Shown piece by piece: positions 6,230 through 14,060 of a stretch of 43,072 nucleotides of DNA. A model generated the notes under the pieces. The model was not told the DNA's origin. It searched no databases and was given only the letters and a program-made list of their open reading frames with translations. The position numbers were made by a program, and so were the translations under genes. Source of the stretch: Myxosarcina sp. GA_180221_E-2-1-MAG-40_15 (GTDB lineage Bacteria; Cyanobacteriota; Cyanobacteriia; Cyanobacteriales; Xenococcaceae). Every line of letters starts with the position of its first letter. Position 1 is the first letter of the stretch. The stretch is taken from positions 1 to 43,072 of the forward strand of contig JAIMKV010000042.1 in NCBI GenBank assembly GCA_020692205.1, given 5' to 3'.

Positions 6230-8422
6230 TTAAAATTGAGAAATGTCTTTTTGATTAGCGGCGATCGCACTTTCGACTTCTGTAATCCATTGTTGGCTGA
6301 CTCGGTTATTTTTGCCAAACTCGGCGAATTCTTCTGTCCAAACGCGATCATAGATTTCTTGTAAGAATTTAAGCCATTCTTGTCTGACTTGTTTAGCTCT
6401 TAATATGCGATCTAAAAATTCTTCGACAATGGCAAATGCAGCTTGATTGGGTTCGGCTAAAAGATCGTCTAAAGCGGCTTCGCACTTATAAACAGCTTCG
6501 GCGTGGAGGGAATTTAAGCAACTTAATACTTCCGCAGCCGAGGGAGATGGAGAAAGTTGTAATGAGGTTTCATCGGGAGTTAGATCGTCAAGGTGTTGAC
6601 GAATACGATGCTGAATCAAACCACGATAGGAAAGCTCGAATTGAGCTAGAGTTTGGAAACCTAATTTGAGACGTTTTAAATTGTCGGGAATAATTTCGGC
6701 GATCGCGCTGATAAATTCTGCGTCTCTAGCTTCGATTAAATTGCCTAATTTACCTCGTTCTATTAGTATTTGAGCGACTTGAGTTTTAACCTGGTTAATT
6801 GCTTCTTTGAGAACCTCATCTAAAAGTAAGAAATGCTGAGATAAATGAGCGCGAACTTCATTGAGATACTCATAATAAGCATTAGGATATCCTCCCTTGC
6901 CGTGGCGCATTTTTTCAATTTCATCCTCTGTGGGAATGCCATTATCTTCCCGACAAGCAGTCACCGCCGCTTCTATCTGTTGTTTAAATTCCCAGTTTTC
7001 TAGATCTCTTTCGGCGCGTAAATCTTGCAGTAATTCTTCTAAACCACTGGCTAATTCGATCCAAAGCTCGTCAAATAGTTCGATAAATTTGGGGAAATAA
7101 TTACTATTTTGAGCCAAACCCTTGAGCGCCTGACTGGCTTGGGTTAATTCCGTTGCTATCTCCTGCTGTAACTGCAACAAATTCTCCTGACAGGAAGATA
7201 CATATTGGCGATCAAGTTCGCTGATGCGATCAACTAAATAATTTAAAACAGGGTCGAGTATTTTTTGATTGACTGCGTTAGGATTGGCGCAGTTAGCGGT
7301 GATACAGTCGGCAAAATACAAGCCTTTATTTTCGCGATCGCCTTCTAAATCCTGACAGAGAATTGAATTATCGCCAATAGGGGAATCTTGATCCGTTTGA
7401 TTGAGAATTAGAAATGACCATTGCTTGAGGGTTAAAGCGGTCAAAGCAGAATTGGCTGTATCGTACAGTTTAACATCCACGTCTGCCCAAAAATCTCTCA
7501 TCGGTCGAGGCATTCTGACAAACAAGATCAGATCCACATCTTGGGCGAGAATTTCGATTAATCTACTTTCGTCTCCTACCCCCGTATCTCCTAGTCCTGG
7601 CATATCAATTAAAGCAATTTGTCCCACGTCGGGATGAGGAAAAGTACAAAAGATTTTGGCTTCTTTGACGGCTAAATAATTGTGATAAACTCGTTCACCT
7701 TTTAAATTATCTTGCGCGACATACTCTCTGATTTGCTCTTTGGTAATTTTAATTGGGGCTAATTTGGCAAAGAGATGGCGGTATTGAGGCAAATAATGAT
7801 GATATCTTTGTAAATACTCATATTTTCCCTCTGCTACTGCTGTGTTAGCCAGATGACTGGGGCGAGAAGGTAGAGGATTGCGCGCAAACTCATCTAAACT
7901 ATCGGGTACTTGCCCCAAACCTAAATCTTCGTAGTAAGGAGCGATAATTTCTTGGAGAAAAGAAGGTTCGGAATGAAAAGTAATTTCTCCATAGGTATCT
8001 ATTCCAGGCTGATGTAAAATTGTGCTGCGAACTCCCGTACAGTGTCCGCGATCGCCCGTGGGAATTTCGTTACTAGATAATCCCGTCAAACTCTGTAATA
8101 AATGGCTTTTTCCCTGTCCCGCGCGTCCAATTACACCAATATTAATCGTGTCGCGATTAAAGCGCTTTTTGAGTAAATCTAATTCTCCTAGTTGAGATCG
8201 AATTTGGGTTTGTAGCTGGGCAAAATTTAGTTGCTGTAGATTTTGTAATTCTAGATCACTAACTTGAGAAATTAAGCGATCGCGATTTTGACTTAAAGTT
8301 TCTAACGAACGAGCGAGCAAGCGCACCTTTGCTTCAACGCTAGCAATTTTTTCTCTTAGGGGAAGTCGGCGAGTGAGTATAGCTTGGATTTGTTTTGTTC
8401 TTGCGGGTGTAGCAATTTGCAT
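6230..8422 (-). CDS. Dynamin-like GTPase
   Basis: A 730-residue large GTPase. An N-terminal coiled coil (about 20-90) precedes the GTPase domain: G1 GRAGQGKS at 99-106, G2 around Thr129 (HCTGVRST), G3 DMPGLGDTG from Asp273, and G4 NQTD at 341-344. The remaining 350 residues are almost all helical, with long charged stretches, as in the stalk of dynamin-superfamily proteins. The G1-G3 distance includes an insert of about 100 residues. No transmembrane segment is obvious, so membrane action would need the stalk tip or the TM protein encoded downstream. It is the first gene of the three-gene cassette. Bacterial dynamins remodel membranes, and some act in phage defence; the role here is unknown. 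Confidence 0.85.
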   Translation of the reverse strand: MQIATPARTKQIQAILTRRLPLREKIASVEAKVRLLARSLETLSQNRDRLISQVSDLELQNLQQLNFAQLQTQIRSQLGELDLLKKRFNRDTINIGVIGRAGQGKSHLLQSLTGLSSNEIPTGDRGHCTGVRSTILHQPGIDTYGEITFHSEPSFLQEIIAPYYEDLGLGQVPDSLDEFARNPLPSRPSHLANTAVAEGKYEYLQRYHHYLPQYRHLFAKLAPIKITKEQIREYVAQDNLKGERVYHNYLAVKEAKIFCTFPHPDVGQIALIDMPGLGDTGVGDESRLIEILAQDVDLILFVRMPRPMRDFWADVDVKLYDTANSALTALTLKQWSFLILNQTDQDSPIGDNSILCQDLEGDRENKGLYFADCITANCANPNAVNQKILDPVLNYLVDRISELDRQYVSSCQENLLQLQQEIATELTQASQALKGLAQNSNYFPKFIELFDELWIELASGLEELLQDLRAERDLENWEFKQQIEAAVTACREDNGIPTEDEIEKMRHGKGGYPNAYYEYLNEVRAHLSQHFLLLDEVLKEAINQVKTQVAQILIERGKLGNLIEARDAEFISAIAEIIPDNLKRLKLGFQTLAQFELSYRGLIQHRIRQHLDDLTPDETSLQLSPSPSAAEVLSCLNSLHAEAVYKCEAALDDLLAEPNQAAFAIVEEFLDRILRAKQVRQEWLKFLQEIYDRVWTEEFAEFGKNNRVSQQWITEVESAIAANQKDISQF

Positions 8423-8531
8423 AATTATTGATCGTTAATACAGGGTTTTCTATTGAACTGCTGGTTCTCTTTAATCTGACCAAAGAGCGATCGCGCTAAT
8501 TTCTAATCAACTTAATCCCAACCTGCGTTAG

Positions 8532-9638
8532 TTAAAACAATTCAGTTTGCTGATGTTTGCTTGCGCTAGATTCGTAACCCAAATGCTGAGAAGCTTTTGC
8601 CGTAACCATTCTGCCTCGATGAGTACGGCTAAGATAGCCATTTTGCAAGAGATATGGCTCATATACTTCCTCAATGGTTTTGCGGTCTTCTCCTGTAGCG
8701 GCGGCGATCGCTTCTAATCCCACAGGACCACCATTAAACTGTTCAATAATCGTATTTAGTACCAAGCGATCTGTCCAGTCTAAACCATGAGTATCCACAT
8801 CAAACAGGTTCATGGCAGTAGCTGCCAGTTCAGCCGTGATCGTTTCTGCCTGGTGTACCTGTACGTAATCTCGAACCCTTCTTAATAACCGATTAGCAAT
8901 ACGGGGAGTTCCCCGAGAACGACGAGCAATCTCGATGGCACCTGCTTCAGTAATCGTAATGTTGATAATTTCCGCAGTTCGTTTGACGATCAAAGTTAGC
9001 TCGTCCAGTTCATAAAAGCGCAGTCTTTGAATAATCCCGAAGCGATCGCGCAACGGCGAAGAAAGAGAACCCGCTTTGGTAGTTGCCCCAACTAAAGTAA
9101 AGGGAGGTAGCGGAATACTTCGGGTTTTGGCAGTTTGTCCTTTGCCAATCGTGACATCTAAACGAAAATCTTCCATGGCTGGGTAAAGTAATTCTTCCGT
9201 CATCCGATTTAAACGATGAATCTCATCAATAAAGATAATATCGCCTGGTTTAAGACCGACCAAAAGCCCTGTAATATCTCTAGGACGCTCTAAGGCTGGT
9301 GCTGAAGTGATTTTGCAGTCTACACCCATTTCTGCGGCCAAGATTAGCGAGATGGTAGTTTTACCCAAACCTGGAGGCCCGTATAATAGCAGGTGATCTA
9401 AAGGATCTTGTCTGCCTTGAGCAGCAGCGATCGCAATATTCAAGATTCCCTTAAGGTCTTTTTGCCCAATATATTCGGCTAGTTTCTGGGGACGAATTTT
9501 TTCTTCGTTAGGTTCTATTTCCTGAGGGTTTGCCTGAGGCGACATCAGGTTTGTCCCGTCAGGATTTGGTTTTGCTTTTAGTTGGCGCGGCTGTTGAGCG
9601 GGAATTTCTTGAGGTTCAGAAGATCTTTTAATTGCCAT
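8532..9638 (-). CDS. ruvB: Holliday junction branch migration ATPase RuvB
   Basis: The motor of the RuvABC complex: hexameric rings drive branch migration at RuvA-bound Holliday junctions during recombinational repair. The 368-residue protein has an N-terminal extension of about 45 residues of low complexity (common in cyanobacteria), then [11 protein letters not shown], Walker A GPPGLGKT at 87-94, Walker B/DEIH at 138-141, the sensor-1 region [20 protein letters not shown] with the arginine finger, and the C-terminal winged helix with [27 protein letters not shown]. All catalytic positions are present. It stands alone without ruvA or ruvC nearby, as is usual in cyanobacteria, and is divergent from the phycobilin lyase gene. 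Confidence 0.97.
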   Translation of the reverse strand: MAIKRSSEPQEIPAQQPRQLKAKPNPDGTNLMSPQANPQEIEPNEEKIRPQKLAEYIGQKDLKGILNIAIAAAQGRQDPLDHLLLYGPPGLGKTTISLILAAEMGVDCKITSAPALERPRDITGLLVGLKPGDIIFIDEIHRLNRMTEELLYPAMEDFRLDVTIGKGQTAKTRSIPLPPFTLVGATTKAGSLSSPLRDRFGIIQRLRFYELDELTLIVKRTAEIINITITEAGAIEIARRSRGTPRIANRLLRRVRDYVQVHQAETITAELAATAMNLFDVDTHGLDWTDRLVLNTIIEQFNGGPVGLEAIAAATGEDRKTIEEVYEPYLLQNGYLSRTHRGRMVTAKASQHLGYESSASKHQQTELF

Positions 9639-9769
9639 AATAACTTGGGATTGGGCGATCGCTATTTGGTTTTAGGACTTTGAATATATTGTTATTGTTA
9701 CATTGATTGTTCAGTGTACTGATTTTAGTACTAAACTAATTTCCAGATCGGATTAATAAGTTTGTTAGC

Positions 9770-9775
9770 AGGAGG
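9770..9775 (+). promoter_or_regulatory. Strong Shine-Dalgarno AGGAGG of the phycobilin lyase gene
   Basis: A full AGGAGG lies 6 bases before the ATG at 9782. Such perfect sites are rare in this window, and it fixes the start of the downstream gene. Confidence 0.8.
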
Positions 9776-9781
9776 ATTTCG

Positions 9782-10357
9782 ATGCGTTTAACTGTTCCCA
9801 TGACTATGATGGAATTTTTCCGCAAGAGCGAAGGCAAATGGTACACCGAAAGAAGCGTACATCACTTTGATGTAGTAGCTGATGAATCAGGGGAGTCTAA
9901 TCTAATTGTCAAAGTAATCGAGCCTGACGATCCTAAAGTTAAGCAGGTATGCGAGGTACAGGGTATTGACCCCATAAAAGCCACGGGAGGCGGTAGTTTT
10001 AGCTGGCAAGATAATTTAGAAGAAAAAGAACCTAATCCTAACTATGCAGCTATTCTAATTGATGTTCCTGACGATGAGACAGGACGCAGCGGTAAGCTAA
10101 TTCGTGATAAAGGTTATGTTGATGGTCTACCTGTCATTAGTCGCTATTGGTTTGGCGAAGACGGTATTTTAACGATTAACACCGATTACGATAATAACCA
10201 AGGACAAGAACGCTGCTGGTTTTTAACCGATGACTTTCGGGTTCGGGTTAGTACAGTGCAGATGCTCAATGGGGTAAGCCTGATGGCTTATTGTTCGGAA
10301 CGCCGTTGCGTCTCACTAGAAGAGATTAAGAAAATGGCTCAACGCCATGCTGTCTGA
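9782..10357 (+). CDS. cpcS: CpcS/CpeS-family phycobiliprotein chromophore lyase
   Basis: A 191-residue lipocalin-like beta-barrel protein of the CpcS/CpeS family (also called CpcS/T-type lyases). The family attaches phycocyanobilin, or other bilins, to the conserved Cys near position 82-84 of phycobiliprotein subunits. Diagnostic features are MMEFFRKSEGKWYTERSVHH at the start, GGSFSWQDN around residue 62-70, the GKLIRDKGY and SRYWFGEDGILTINTDYD strands, and ERCWFLTDDFRVRVSTVQ with a late CSERR segment. It starts behind a perfect ribosome binding site and is monocistronic. Which subunit and bilin it serves cannot be told from sequence alone; cpcS as a symbol is a family-level assignment. Confidence 0.85.
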   Translation: MRLTVPMTMMEFFRKSEGKWYTERSVHHFDVVADESGESNLIVKVIEPDDPKVKQVCEVQGIDPIKATGGGSFSWQDNLEEKEPNPNYAAILIDVPDDETGRSGKLIRDKGYVDGLPVISRYWFGEDGILTINTDYDNNQGQERCWFLTDDFRVRVSTVQMLNGVSLMAYCSERRCVSLEEIKKMAQRHAV

Positions 10358-10407
10358 TTGGCTGTGTTGAGCCTGAGCCTTTTGGAGTAGCGATCAGCTT
10401 TTTCACC

Positions 10408-10686
10408 TTAGTGTATCTCCTCTTCTTTCCAGGGGGAATAGCGTTGTGCGTAATAGTCTAAGATGGCTGCGACTTGCTCTTTTTCGGTGACGGCGATATT
10501 TTCAGCATAACTAATTTGCAACGCTGCAACCTGGCTTTGATTGTAATCAAACTTCTCTGCTGGATCATGTTGGGTAGAACGCATGATTAAACTAGTATCG
10601 ACTCCTTCTACCTGTCGTAGATGAGCCGCTACTTCTCGATACACTGCAAGGGGTAGTTGATTTTGGTTAATGATCGAGGATTCCAT
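10408..10686 (-). CDS. Conserved cyanobacterial hypothetical protein, 92 aa
   Basis: A small soluble protein with no signal peptide or membrane segment. It has a central acidic helix region (LPLAVYREVAAHLRQVEGV) and a later FDYNQSQVAALQISYAEN stretch, and ends with ILDYYAQRYSPWKEEE. The pattern looks like a conserved cyanobacterial protein without assigned function: evenly composed and with normal codon use. It is convergent with the lyase gene, and its start at the ATG at 10686 is the only good one. I do not recognise a domain. Confidence 0.65.
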   Translation of the reverse strand: MESSIINQNQLPLAVYREVAAHLRQVEGVDTSLIMRSTQHDPAEKFDYNQSQVAALQISYAENIAVTEKEQVAAILDYYAQRYSPWKEEEIH

Positions 10687-10896
10687 CAGCTAAATTCGGG
10701 CATAAAGGTAAAATTATTCAGTTATTTTCTCACTTTCTATCTCGGTCTGAGATCGGAAATCTCCGATAGTGGGACAGAATCATTGCATAATATAAAGATA
10801 TGCTAAGAGTTTAATGAGAACAAACCATTTAAAAGGAAGGTCATTCAAAACTCATAGGATAAATATATTGTTAGATCAAAAAAATTAAAACTTATT

Positions 10897-11622
10897 ATGA
10901 AAACTGTTTCCGATAGTAAAAGGGCATTCTATAGTGCTTATCCTCGACCAATCAACTCGGTCTATCGCAGAGTGATCGAAGAATTACTGGTAGAAATGCA
11001 CCTGCTATCAGTAAACGCTGATTTTAAACCAGATCCTATTTATTATTTGGGCATTGTTACTTCTTTTGAGCGTTTGATGCAGGGTTATCAGCCAGAAAAG
11101 GATCAAGAGCAAATTTTTAATGCGCTTTGTACCTCTACTGATGCTGATCCTCAAAACTATAAATCCCAAGCAGGAACGCTGTTGTCTTTAGCTAAAGATA
11201 AATCTGTAGACGAACTGATTGCTTGGTTGGGAAATCCGACAGCAGTAGATGATACTGGCTATATTGTCGAACCAATTAAAGCGATCGCTAGCAATGATAA
11301 TTTTAAGTATAGTCGTCCTTTTGCTATAGGTATTTATACTCTGTTAGAGGAAGGCGATCGCGAGTTAGTCAAAGATCCTCAACGGTGCAATCAAACTGTG
11401 GACAAGATCGCTGAGAAGCTTCAGATCTCTAGTGAAAAGATGAAGAAAGATTTAGAGCTATACCGTGGTAATTTGGAGAAAATGACTCAGTTACTCAAGG
11501 TAATTGAAGATGTCTTAGAAGCTAGCCGTAAACAAAGAGAAAAAAGAGAACAAGAAAAGCAAATCAGTAATGCTTCAGAAAACCAAGAAGATCAAGAAGC
11601 CAAAGAAGCAGCAGCAGAATAA
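10897..11622 (+). CDS. thf1: Thylakoid formation protein Thf1/Psb29
   Basis: A 241-residue protein that matches Thf1 (Psb29) over its full length: TVSDSKRAFYSAYPRPINSVYRRVIEELLVEMHLLSVN at the N terminus, YYLGIVTSFERLMQGYQPE next, and a charged coiled coil (EKREQEKQ...) at the C terminus. Thf1 is required for biogenesis and repair of photosystem II and, in cyanobacteria, for stability of the FtsH protease complex that removes damaged D1. It is associated with thylakoid membranes although it has no transmembrane helix. The gene is monocistronic, with about 210 bases of upstream sequence for its promoter, and is convergent with the sensor kinase gene (8 bases apart). Confidence 0.95.
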   Translation: MKTVSDSKRAFYSAYPRPINSVYRRVIEELLVEMHLLSVNADFKPDPIYYLGIVTSFERLMQGYQPEKDQEQIFNALCTSTDADPQNYKSQAGTLLSLAKDKSVDELIAWLGNPTAVDDTGYIVEPIKAIASNDNFKYSRPFAIGIYTLLEEGDRELVKDPQRCNQTVDKIAEKLQISSEKMKKDLELYRGNLEKMTQLLKVIEDVLEASRKQREKREQEKQISNASENQEDQEAKEAAAE

Positions 11623-11630
11623 ACTAGACG

Positions 11631-13952
11631 TCAGAAGTCAGAAGTCGTAGGGTCGATTCGCGCTTCGGCGCGACACGAAGTTTGGCTAAGGCGATCAATT
11701 TTATGAATAATTTGCGTCGGATTCATTGATTTAAGTAAATATTCGTTAACGCCGCATTCAGCAAACTTTTGCGATTCATGTTGCTCAAAGCGATCGCAGA
11801 GCAGGGTTACGCTAGTAACATGGGTTAATGGGGTGCGAGCAATAGCACCCTTAACGCTTTTGATATCCGCTAGGGAACAATCTCGGTCAATAATGACAAT
11901 TCTTGGTTGAAGCAGTTCAATTTGATTAATTGCCATGGCAGCATCCATCAGCCAAACCACCTGATATTCAATTGTGTTGAGTAATTGACAAATAAAGGTC
12001 GCACTTTCTTCATCTTCCGTAATCAGCACAATTGTTTTGGACTCAACGGGTGTCTGAGCCGAAATTGCTGGTTTAGATAATTCGAGTTGGGCAGCATTTT
12101 TCTCAGGGAGATAGACAGTAAATATCGAACCTTTTCCTTCAGCCGACTCTATTTCAATCGTTCCACCGTGAAGCTCTACCAGTTTTTTAGTTAAAGCAAG
12201 ACCTAAACCTGTACCTCCATGAACCCGCTGGCGAAAGTTTTCAATCTGCTTAAATTTTTCAAACAATAAGGGAATTTCTGCTGCGGCAATACCAATACCT
12301 GTATCTTCAATCTGAAAGACTACCTGACGTTTTTCCCGCCAGATTCTGAGCCTGACTTCGCCTTCGGCGGGAGTAAACTTGATGCCGTTATTAAGTATAT
12401 GAAACAGTATTTCCTTTAATCTGGTTTCATCAGCCAAGAAACAATCTTGTTCTGGTTCAATCTTTATTTCCGAACTAAAAGCAATTTTTTTTTCTTCAGC
12501 ACTTTCTTGTAATAACTGCATCGACTGTTTAACCACATCAGTCAAAGATACCTGTTTGATATTTAAAAGATGTTTGCCAGACTCAACGTCGGAAAACTCG
12601 AGAATGTTATTAATTAAAGCCAGGAGATGCTTGCCGCTTTGTTGAATTAGATGAAGATATTTGTGCTGTTTTTCTGGAGTTAGAGGCATCCTTTCATTAG
12701 TAGATGACCACTGTAGCAAAGTACTAGACAAGCCAATAACGCAGGTTAAAGGTGTACGTAGTTCATGACTCATGCTACCCAAAAAATCATGCTTCGATTT
12801 GCTAGCCGCTTCAGCTGCGATTAAAGCATCTCTAATTTGATGTGCTTGAATTTGAACCTGCTGTTCTAATAATCGTTTTTGCTGTTGGAGTTGCTGATAA
12901 GATTGCTGATTAAAAATTGCGATCGCTAAATATTCTGCTACCTGTCGCAAAAACTGCACTTCTTGATGATGCCATTGTCTAGGTTCAAAGCACTGGTGAG
13001 CGATGACTAAACCCCATAATTTACCCTTAACGTTAATCGGAATGACAACTTTGGCTTTTACCTGTAGCTTTGCCATCAAAGACATCAGACAGGGTGATAG
13101 GTTAGAACCAGATTCAAGATCGTTAATTACTAAGCTAAATCCCTGATGATATTTTTCTCGACACTGAAATGAATCTCGCCAACAGGCTTCTTCCTGAAGA
13201 TAAAGAGTAGAAGTAATCTGATCGCTTTTTTTTGCCTCATAAGTAATTGTATCGACTGTATAAACTGGTCTAAGTTGGCTAGGATTTGACTCTAAGGGTA
13301 CATCTAGCTGATAAACCAATAGTCGATCTAACTCTAAAAAACTACAGCCATGATTAACTGTTGTTTGAATGATTTCTGATAAATTTAGATTTTGACTAAT
13401 TTGAATCTTGATCTGTTCAAAGATACGTTCTTGTTCTATTTGGTAATGAAACAATTTTTCCCTTGGGGGAGTGTGGTATTGTCCATATTGGCGATCAGAT
13501 CCCTCGGCACTATCTGTCAGCAATTTGACTGCTTTGACGATAAATTCCGAGTCGGTATCGTTATTTTTGGTTAATTTGGTCATAAATTTGCTCTGTAAAT
13601 GATCAATAACTGCTGTGTTCCAGTTTTGCTGATAACCAAATTGGGTTAATTCATTAATGATTGCTGCTTGATCAAAAATTACGCTAACCTGATATGTCTC
13701 GGGTGCTATTGTCTTGTGTTGACGCAATAAAGCATTAAACTTAGGTGTGATTAACAAAAAAAACTTGTCTGTTTTTAGCTGTTGTGGGGCATGAATTTTA
13801 GGGTCGTTTTGTAGTAGCTTAAATAATGTATCTTCCGTAAACAAAAGAGTTTCATCCTGAGCTACCATTGCCAACCAGAGTTCGGTAAGCTGTTGCCAAA
13901 CTTGATGACTAACAATTTTTTCAAAGACTAAAGAAGATGAATAACTCGACAC
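11631..13952 (-). CDS. Hybrid sensor histidine kinase with bilin-type GAF domain
   Basis: A 773-residue soluble kinase. An N-terminal 165-residue region is unassigned (it contains a PLITPKFNALL-like pattern also seen in other cyanobacterial kinases). A GAF domain at about 180-350 follows, then a coiled coil, HisKA with His396 in SHELRTP, HATPase_c with the N box at about 521 and GTGLG at 580-584, and a C-terminal receiver domain (acidic pair near 646, phospho-acceptor Asp689, Lys741). The GAF closely follows the cyanobacteriochrome pattern: EEACW...Y..G, INDLE, LSPC (Cys288) LMSLMAKLQVKAKVVIPI and LWGLVIAHQC.PRQW. The residue after Cys is Leu where most have His, so photoactivity is uncertain. 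The last 15 residues come from a repeat. Confidence 0.85.
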   Translation of the reverse strand: MSSYSSSLVFEKIVSHQVWQQLTELWLAMVAQDETLLFTEDTLFKLLQNDPKIHAPQQLKTDKFFLLITPKFNALLRQHKTIAPETYQVSVIFDQAAIINELTQFGYQQNWNTAVIDHLQSKFMTKLTKNNDTDSEFIVKAVKLLTDSAEGSDRQYGQYHTPPREKLFHYQIEQERIFEQIKIQISQNLNLSEIIQTTVNHGCSFLELDRLLVYQLDVPLESNPSQLRPVYTVDTITYEAKKSDQITSTLYLQEEACWRDSFQCREKYHQGFSLVINDLESGSNLSPCLMSLMAKLQVKAKVVIPINVKGKLWGLVIAHQCFEPRQWHHQEVQFLRQVAEYLAIAIFNQQSYQQLQQQKRLLEQQVQIQAHQIRDALIAAEAASKSKHDFLGSMSHELRTPLTCVIGLSSTLLQWSSTNERMPLTPEKQHKYLHLIQQSGKHLLALINNILEFSDVESGKHLLNIKQVSLTDVVKQSMQLLQESAEEKKIAFSSEIKIEPEQDCFLADETRLKEILFHILNNGIKFTPAEGEVRLRIWREKRQVVFQIEDTGIGIAAAEIPLLFEKFKQIENFRQRVHGGTGLGLALTKKLVELHGGTIEIESAEGKGSIFTVYLPEKNAAQLELSKPAISAQTPVESKTIVLITEDEESATFICQLLNTIEYQVVWLMDAAMAINQIELLQPRIVIIDRDCSLADIKSVKGAIARTPLTHVTSVTLLCDRFEQHESQKFAECGVNEYLLKSMNPTQIIHKIDRLSQTSCRAEARIDPTTSDF
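11658..11673. repeat. GC-rich hairpin with TTCG loop at kinase 3' end
   Basis: A perfect 6-bp stem TCGCGC/GCGCGA closed by TTCG. It lies inside the last codons of the kinase (residues about 760-766) and next to a GTCAGAA-type heptamer pair at 11631-11646. The palindrome and heptamers are typical intergenic repeats, which here have become the C terminus of the protein. It could also end transcription of the two convergent genes. Confidence 0.6.
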
Positions 13953-14060
13953 AATTAAAATTTAGCTAATAGCACGATTTTTTCTGTTTATCTAGCTTGG
14001 CTTATTTTTATAGGCTTAGACTGAACCGTAATGATTTCTCAAGATTGAACCAACAAAACT

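Noticed and set aside
13953-14060. A cobalamin riboswitch upstream of cobN
   Set aside because: The gap is only about 108 bases and shows no B12-box-like element or stable multi-stem structure that I can see.
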